Assembly (NCBI GenBank): GCA_025963615.1
Contig: JAOQAL010000065.1
Coordinates: forward strand, 1 to 5,877
Length of the DNA: 5,877 nucleotides
DNA from: Chitinophagaceae bacterium
GTDB taxonomy: Bacteria; Bacteroidota; Bacteroidia; Chitinophagales; Chitinophagaceae
Direction of reading: 5' to 3'
This document shows positions 1 to 4,007 of the stretch, piece after piece. Made by a program: the position numbers and the translations under genes. Under the pieces are notes generated by a model, which saw only the letters and a program-made list of their open reading frames with translations, searched no databases and was not told the origin of the DNA. Within the stretch, counting starts at the first letter, position 1, and each line of letters opens with the position of its first letter.

Positions 1-50
1 GTTTATAACTTTCCAAAAGCTACATTTTTTACTGATCAACCCTTTAATTA

Positions 51-164
51 ATGACGCGGCATAAGATACAAAATCCGATTACGTTCTATCTGCAAATGAA
101 GGAAGAAGGAGCTCTTTTATACGAAAAGGGGACTCTTTTTCAAAAATCCTTTAAGTGGAGATAA
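51..164 (+). CDS. Doubtful 37-residue ORF
   Basis: An ATG at 51 opens a 37-codon frame ending in TAA at 162-164. The product would be basic and soluble (start MTRHKIQNPITF, end KSFKWR), with no signal peptide, no double-glycine leader motif and no cysteine. The only positive sign is that its ATG overlaps a TAA (49-51) ending another frame that is open from the window edge, giving the TAATG arrangement seen in translationally coupled genes. There is no Shine-Dalgarno sequence; the leader is AT-rich. I do not recognise the protein. It may equally be chance or a fragment of a decayed gene. Confidence 0.12.
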   Translation: MTRHKIQNPITFYLQMKEEGALLYEKGTLFQKSFKWR

Positions 165-270
165 GGGAGTACAATCGCCCCCCTGCTACCTTTCCTGGTC
201 TTTCTAAATAGCAACCTCAAGGGTTTGATAATCAAACTGTCAGGTTTAATTAAAATAGCTGCAAACTGAG

Positions 271-310
271 AGCTGATAGGTCGGGAAGACTGTACGACCC
301 TAAATCGCTA
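271..310 (+). repeat. Imperfect inverted repeat (possible RNA hairpin)
   Basis: GGTCG at 279-283 pairs perfectly with CGACC at 295-299 around an 11-base loop. The pairing extends outward with small bulges: AGCTGATA at 271-278 against TAAATCGCT at 301-309. No T-run follows, so it does not look like an intrinsic terminator. It could be a structured leader, a remnant of a mobile-element end, or chance. Confidence 0.3.
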
Positions 311-610
311 ATGGTTTATAAATCAATTGGTTGGTTTGCAGAAGTATAACAAGTAAAAAAAGCCTGGCTTCCATAAAGGTTTTGGTAGCGGGCGGAGTGT
401 TTTTAGCCAGTTCTCAATATTTACCGTGTTTTTATCATTTTTACCACCGTGAATCCCCTATATTTATACCCCCCACTTTTACTGAATTAATTTACATTAT
501 TACGGCTTTTAAAAACACAATCCGGAGGCGGAGCTGATTACTATCATAGTATATATTTTATATAACTATTATATATTGATTGTTAAATAGTTACGTGAAT
601 TTTTAGTAGG

Positions 611-623
611 CTACCCATGGTAG
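611..623. repeat. Short inverted repeat CTACC-CAT-GGTAG
   Basis: Two perfect 5-bp arms flank a 3-base centre. It lies immediately before the AT-rich 8-mer array and 37 bases before the start codon at 660, so it could be part of a promoter or operator region. The arms are short and chance is a real alternative. Confidence 0.25.
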
Positions 624-627
624 TTTG

Positions 628-652
628 GTTTAAAATTTTAAACTTTTAAACC
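628..652. promoter_or_regulatory. Palindromic 8-mer array before the 160-residue gene
   Basis: Three contiguous 8-bp units are present: GTTTAAAA (628-635), TTTTAAAC (636-643) and TTTTAAAC (644-651). The first two form a perfect 16-bp palindrome, and the second and third are an exact tandem repeat. The outer units can also pair as GGTTTAAAA (627-635) with TTTTAAACC (644-652) around an 8-base loop. In RNA that hairpin would end seven bases before the AUG at 660. The geometry suits a dimeric DNA-binding protein or a translation-controlling hairpin. Regulatory function is inferred from structure and position; low sequence complexity makes a partly chance origin possible. Confidence 0.4.
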
Positions 653-659
653 ACAAATT

Positions 660-1142
660 ATGACTACCACTATCAAGCAAAAAAGCAAGGGCAAATTAGC
701 AGGAACGAAACATGTTGACCAGTTGATCCGTAACTACAAAAAGGATCGTTGGATTCAGAATTCTCAACGCCTGGGTAAAGAGGACTCGCTGAGTACCTGG
801 TTTGGACTGGATGAACTGGGCGAATTTCTGCAATTGGCCAAACAACATAAAGCAGATGGCATTAAGATCTATTATGGGGTATATGGGAATGAATACACAG
901 GTGACCCGGAACTTCGGGGAAGGCAGACTGTTGTATTGGTGGCGACAAAACAAAACACCGCAGCAGGCGGCCTTACCAATAAAGATATTTATATCCAGAG
1001 AGATAACCGGTCGGAAATACTGGCATTCAACTTTGGCCATATCTGCCCACCTTATTGCACAACGGAAGAAAATGGAGAAAATGATTTTGGCAGGTTAGGC
1101 GTTTCAATTTTGCAAACCAATCATACTCTGGTCGTTATCTAA
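660..1142 (+). CDS. Uncharacterised 160-residue soluble protein with CPPxC motif
   Basis: This encodes a soluble protein of unknown function resembling hypothetical proteins I recall from Bacteroidota; no reaction can be assigned. There is no signal peptide and no membrane segment, so it is probably cytoplasmic. The N-terminal 35 residues are basic (KQKSKGK, RNYKKDR). A central part runs STWFGLDELGEFLQLAKQHKADGIKIYYGVYGNEY (residues 45-79), then a beta-like strand with RGRQTVVLVATK (86-97). Near the C-terminus is FNFGHICPPYC (123-133), whose C129 and C133 with H127 could bind a metal or form a disulfide; these are the only two cysteines. ATG at 660 is the natural start; the leader is A-rich with no Shine-Dalgarno sequence, as is usual in Bacteroidota. 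A terminator-like hairpin follows 19 nt after the stop, so it is probably its own transcript, although it reads in the same direction as the signalling genes. Gene confidence is high; the function is open. Confidence 0.85.
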   Translation: MTTTIKQKSKGKLAGTKHVDQLIRNYKKDRWIQNSQRLGKEDSLSTWFGLDELGEFLQLAKQHKADGIKIYYGVYGNEYTGDPELRGRQTVVLVATKQNTAAGGLTNKDIYIQRDNRSEILAFNFGHICPPYCTTEENGENDFGRLGVSILQTNHTLVVI

Positions 1143-1161
1143 CGTGAAAATCTGTTTAGAA

Positions 1162-1198
1162 AAAAGTAAGGCCAGATTATAAAACTGGTCTTACTTTT
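1162..1198 (+). terminator. Strong hairpin, likely intrinsic terminator
   Basis: AAAAGTAAGGCCAG (1162-1175) pairs with CTGGTCTTACTTTT (1185-1198) over 14 positions, all Watson-Crick except one G-U pair, around the 9-base loop ATTATAAAA. The A-run in the left arm and the T-run in the right arm are the usual form of a bidirectional-type terminator. It starts 19 nt after the stop of the 160-residue gene. It ends only four bases before the ATG at 1203, so it may also affect expression of the downstream genes. Confidence 0.75.
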
Positions 1199-1202
1199 AT
1201 CT

Positions 1203-1841
1203 ATGCGATTCACATTTGATCTGATAATATTACTCGCAGCAATCATTACAGGGGGCATCACATTTAAAAAATCCAATCCTCCTTATATAAAAATATTGCC
1301 ATTTTTTTTACTGCTGATCTTCGTGGTAGAAATGTACGGGCAATTTATCAGCAAAGCCGGTCACAATAATACCTGGCTTTATAATCTTCTTTCCGTTGTA
1401 GAATTTACTTATTTCCTCTATTTTTTTTTATCAACCGCAACGCGTCCTTCCGCACGAAAAATCCTTCGTATCCTGCTGGTAGGCTTTCCGCTCTTATGCC
1501 TGGTTAATATCTTTTTTTTTCAGGGCCAGCATGTTTTTCATACCTATACCTACGGGCTGGGGGCGATATTGATGGTGCTCCTGGGTGTGGCCTATTTTTA
1601 CCAGTTATTTAAGGCCAGTTTTAATGTAAACCTGCCGCGCCTGCCCGCCTTCTGGATCAGTACAGCGGTCATCTTCTTTTTTACCTGCTCCGTATCCATT
1701 CTCGGCACAATAAATTATGTATCCGTTTTATCGGAACAGGTCATAAAGACTTCGCAAAATCTATTGCTTACCGTGAATAGCCTGTACTATATATTATTTA
1801 TTATATCGTTTATATGCCAAACCAATACCCGGAAATATTAA
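1203..1841 (+). CDS. Seven-helix membrane protein preceding a histidine kinase
   Basis: This is an integral inner-membrane protein of 212 residues. I count seven hydrophobic segments at about residues 4-20, 29-49, 56-77, 85-106, 113-136, 148-170 and 184-205, with short loops and almost no soluble domain. It is rich in Phe, with runs such as FFF encoded by long T tracts. No catalytic motif is seen. Multi-helix proteins of this kind are commonly encoded directly before small sensor kinases in Bacteroidota, so a ligand-sensing or signal-relaying role for the kinase that follows is inferred from position. The frame overlaps the kinase start by 28 bp, which suggests coupled translation. ATG at 1203 is the only reasonable start: the next Met is residue 44, which would delete the first helix and most of the second. 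That start sits four bases after a strong hairpin, leaving no room for a conventional ribosome-binding site. Confidence 0.85.
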   Translation: MRFTFDLIILLAAIITGGITFKKSNPPYIKILPFFLLLIFVVEMYGQFISKAGHNNTWLYNLLSVVEFTYFLYFFLSTATRPSARKILRILLVGFPLLCLVNIFFFQGQHVFHTYTYGLGAILMVLLGVAYFYQLFKASFNVNLPRLPAFWISTAVIFFFTCSVSILGTINYVSVLSEQVIKTSQNLLLTVNSLYYILFIISFICQTNTRKY

Positions 1842-2617
1842 CCCAATTCATCGCCAACATACTGATAGCCGCCTTTTTGATAGCATTCATTGTAGCCATG
1901 CTGTTGCTATTTCAAAAAAGAAAGCTCATGCAGGAAAAAAAGATGGAATATTTGAAGGCGCAATTTGAAAAAGATCTGCTACAAACAAAGCTCGATATCC
2001 AGGAAGAGGTTTTGAAGAATATCTCGATGGAAATACATGATAACATCGGGCAGGTAATGCTACTCGCAAATGTTAACACATCTATCCTGCTAACTATGCC
2101 CCTGCCGCCTGAAGCAGCAGAGATCATTAAACATAACAAATCGCTTCTGAACAATGCGATCGAGGACATTTCCCAACTATCCCGGTCGCTCCATTCCGAC
2201 AGGATAATTGAACTTGGCGTTTTTAACGCGATCAAACATGAGCTTGCGCTGTTACAGCAAAAAGGACTGTACCAGGTTCGTATAAACGATGACCTGAAAA
2301 ACGATGATACGGAACTGCCGGCCGAGAGCCAGTTGATTGTTTTCAGGATGTTCCAGGAAATAAGCAAAAACATTATTAAACATTCCCGTGCCACCCAAAT
2401 AGAATTCTCTTTGCAGCGCTCCGGGAATGAAATTGAGGTAGTCATCAGTGATAACGGCCGGGGATTTGATATAGATGCAGATATAGCCGCAGGTAAGCTC
2501 AATGGCGTGGGTATGCGCAGTCTTTATTCGCGCGCCCGCATGATCAGGGGACGGATAGCGGTTAGCAGCCAATTAAATGAAGGTACCAGGGTCAGTATTT
2601 ATATTCCAGTTAGTTAA
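1814..2617 (+). CDS. Sensor histidine kinase, HisKA_3/NarX-type, no input domain
   Basis: This is a two-component kinase of 267 residues. One membrane helix (about 12-33) follows an eleven-residue N-terminus, and a coiled linker rich in Lys and Glu (35-68) leads to the dimerisation domain. The phosphoacceptor is H75 in MEIHDNIGQ; D76 and Q80 complete the HDxxxQ motif, which in the NarX/DesK group supports both kinase and phosphatase activity. The ATP-binding domain shows the N-box EISKNIIKH (182-190, N186), the G1 box DNGRGFD (213-219) and the G2 box NGVGMRSL (230-237). With essentially no periplasmic or PAS/GAF part, it cannot easily sense by itself; the overlapping seven-helix protein is the obvious candidate sensor. 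Its start overlaps that gene by 28 bp. The next Met is residue 29, inside the helix, so 1814 is favoured. The regulator begins 17 nt after its stop. Family assignment is secure; the signal is unknown. Confidence 0.93.
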   Translation: MPNQYPEILTQFIANILIAAFLIAFIVAMLLLFQKRKLMQEKKMEYLKAQFEKDLLQTKLDIQEEVLKNISMEIHDNIGQVMLLANVNTSILLTMPLPPEAAEIIKHNKSLLNNAIEDISQLSRSLHSDRIIELGVFNAIKHELALLQQKGLYQVRINDDLKNDDTELPAESQLIVFRMFQEISKNIIKHSRATQIEFSLQRSGNEIEVVISDNGRGFDIDADIAAGKLNGVGMRSLYSRARMIRGRIAVSSQLNEGTRVSIYIPVS

Positions 2618-2634
2618 TTAAACTTTATAGCTAC

Positions 2635-3285
2635 ATGGCCAACCATAAAATTTCTCTCGCTTTTGCCGATGACCATATCATGCTGCGCAAGGGGCTTATA
2701 AAACTTATTTTGCTGTACGATTGTTATGAATCGCTGTTTGATGTGGACAACGGCAATCAGGTTATAGAAGAATTAAGAAAACATAAAATACCAGATATAC
2801 TGGTGTTAGACGTGAACATGGCCGATAAAGACGGGATTGAGACCGCAGAATGGGTAAGCACGCACTATCCACAAATCAAGATTCTCGCACTGTCGATGTC
2901 CAGTGATGAAACAACTATTATAAAAATGATCCAGGCAGGCGCAAAAGGATACATTACCAAAAATAGTGACCCGGAAAAATTGAAAGAGGCAATAGACTCC
3001 CTGTATGAAAAAGGCTTTTACCTGCCGGAATCCTTATCGGGCAAGATTTTCAAAGGCATCAGGAATAATTTATCGGCTATCAATGAGATACCGGTTACAC
3101 TGAACGAAAAAGAAAGAACTTTCCTGCATCTCATATGCAAAGGACTTTCCTACCAGGAAATTGCAGAAAAAATGTTTTTAAGTCCACGAACAATCGATGA
3201 CTACAGTAAAAAACTGTGCAAGAAACTAAACGTGAAAAATAAATCGGGACTGATCGTATATGCAATGAACCACGCGCTCAATTGA
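2635..3285 (+). CDS. NarL/FixJ-type response regulator with LuxR DNA-binding domain
   Basis: This is a DNA-binding response regulator of 216 residues and almost certainly the partner of the kinase 17 nt upstream. The receiver domain (about 6-122) has the acidic pair D12/D13, the phosphoacceptor D59 in VLDVNM, the switch residue S87 in LALSMS, and K109 in GYITK. A linker leads to a LuxR-type helix-turn-helix at about 154-211 (LNEKERTFLHLICKG, then LSYQEIAEKMFLSPRTIDDY as the binding helices). All phosphotransfer residues are intact, so phosphorylation-dependent dimerisation and promoter binding are expected. No AUG-proximal Shine-Dalgarno sequence is visible; the leader is AT-rich. Its last three bases are shared with the end of the oppositely directed HlyD-like gene. 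Targets are not shown by the sequence; the neighbouring export genes are a guess. Confidence 0.94.
   Translation: MANHKISLAFADDHIMLRKGLIKLILLYDCYESLFDVDNGNQVIEELRKHKIPDILVLDVNMADKDGIETAEWVSTHYPQIKILALSMSSDETTIIKMIQAGAKGYITKNSDPEKLKEAIDSLYEKGFYLPESLSGKIFKGIRNNLSAINEIPVTLNEKERTFLHLICKGLSYQEIAEKMFLSPRTIDDYSKKLCKKLNVKNKSGLIVYAMNHALN
3278..3285. other. Shared palindromic double stop TCAATTGA
   Basis: This perfect 8-bp palindrome ends two convergent genes. TGA at 3283-3285 stops the response regulator on the forward strand, and the complement of 3278-3280 is the TGA stopping the HlyD-like gene on the reverse strand. The coding regions therefore overlap by 8 bp with no intergenic space. I see no hairpin terminator around it, so transcripts from both sides probably run into each other. 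Confidence 0.9.
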
Positions 3286-3982
3286 TTCGTGTCTTTAAAA
3301 AGAAACGCTTCATCAAAGTGGTTGGGCTGCCTTCTATTTCCAGGCTGCCCTGCGGGTTCTTACCCGGCATGTAATGAAGGCTTAAAAGGCTATCAGCGTT
3401 TGTTTTAAACGAAAGTATCAGCAAGGCAGTATCTTTTTGCGGTGCGTGTGTTACACGTGCAACTCGCCCTTCCAATTGCATATCTGAATTATCTTCAAAA
3501 TGAAATAAGAAATTGTGAGAGTTTCTCACCCGGGCCACCAGGCGTTCATCGCCACTGATATAAAATATAAATCGCCGGTCGAGCGGGGTTATCAATATTA
3601 TGTTCTCATCTTGGTAATGCAACGCGGAATCCTGCAGCCTGATACTGTAAAGTACCTGGCCACGAAAAGGCGCCTTATAGATCCTGTCCGGCCGGTGCGG
3701 GTTGCGGCTGACTAATAGAGTATCACCTTCTGAAACAATGGAATGATCAGGTTTCTTAAGCTCTATATATCCGTCTTCTGCCAGCGCGAGGTATTTAATT
3801 TTTGGAAACGACTCAACCCGTACCGGGACAGAAATATGATCGTTGAACTTTACAAAACAACAGAACCCAAGCATACCGGCAAGTAACAGGATAATAATGC
3901 TGTTACCCCACCTCGTTATCCAAGGAGGTAGTGAATGTATGGCCGCCCTTACTTCATTGTTGCTGATCGTTGACTGAGGCAT
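3278..3982 (-). CDS. Short HlyD-type membrane-fusion protein without coiled-coil hairpin
   Basis: This is an accessory protein of the peptide exporter, 234 residues long. A short cytoplasmic N-terminus with the family pattern LPPWITRWGNS (18-28) precedes one membrane helix (about 28-45); the rest would be periplasmic. GYIELKKPDHSIVSEGDTLLVSR (71-93) is the first lipoyl half-motif and IYKAPFRGQVLYSIRLQDSA (101-120) the second. They are joined by only NPHRPDR (94-100), where HlyD proteins normally insert a long alpha-helical hairpin. A beta-barrel-like part follows (about 121-215), and the tail TLMKRFFLKTRIN resembles the usual C-terminus of Bacteroidota HlyD proteins. Both ends look intact, so this is a compact form rather than a broken gene. 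Usual relatives are around 400 residues or more. It starts 25 nt after the exporter stop, with an A-rich leader, so the two form an operon. How it reaches an outer-membrane channel is unclear. Family call fairly sure; mechanism open. Confidence 0.82.
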   Translation of the reverse strand: MPQSTISNNEVRAAIHSLPPWITRWGNSIIILLLAGMLGFCCFVKFNDHISVPVRVESFPKIKYLALAEDGYIELKKPDHSIVSEGDTLLVSRNPHRPDRIYKAPFRGQVLYSIRLQDSALHYQDENIILITPLDRRFIFYISGDERLVARVRNSHNFLFHFEDNSDMQLEGRVARVTHAPQKDTALLILSFKTNADSLLSLHYMPGKNPQGSLEIEGSPTTLMKRFFLKTRIN

Positions 3983-4007
3983 AACTATTTTTTAATGATA
4001 TCGAGTG

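Larger units (their letters stand above)
1..627. other. Intergenic or decayed region without a supported gene
   Basis: I see no convincing coding region here on either strand. Two forward frames are open from the left edge (stops at 49-51 and 61-63), so the tail of an upstream gene may be present, but 16-20 codons cannot show which. A 68-codon TTG-started frame at 331-537 has no recognisable domain and no plausible initiation site. Stops are frequent in the other frames. The stretch from about 541 to 605 is extremely AT-rich, with runs such as TATATATTTTATATA at 550-564, typical of promoter-bearing or non-coding Bacteroidota DNA. I searched for the Bacteroidota promoter pattern (TTG near -33, TAnnTTTG near -7) and found no good match; the nearest TTTG, at 624-627, is out of register by one base. 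The promoter for the gene at 660 is probably in the last 120 bases but cannot be placed. Confidence 0.6.

Noticed and set aside
1..63. Tail of an upstream gene at the left edge
   Set aside because: Two forward frames are open for 16 and 20 codons; neither gives a recognisable C-terminus, so the claim cannot be supported.
300..374. 24-residue reverse-strand ORF starting MEARLFLLVILL
   Set aside because: It looks like a signal sequence but stops after 24 codons with no mature part, and nothing else supports it.
524..528. GGAGG resembling a Shine-Dalgarno sequence
   Set aside because: No start codon follows within a usable distance, and Bacteroidota rarely use such sites.
331..537. 68-residue forward ORF with a TTG start and a hydrophobic stretch
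   Set aside because: No ribosome-binding context, no recognisable domain, and an odd composition in its second half. It has no leader-peptide motif, so it is most likely a chance open frame in stop-poor DNA.
3403..3410. Another TTTTAAAC 8-mer matching the array at 628-651
   Set aside because: A single copy inside the HlyD-like coding sequence, without a palindromic partner; expected by chance in AT-rich DNA.
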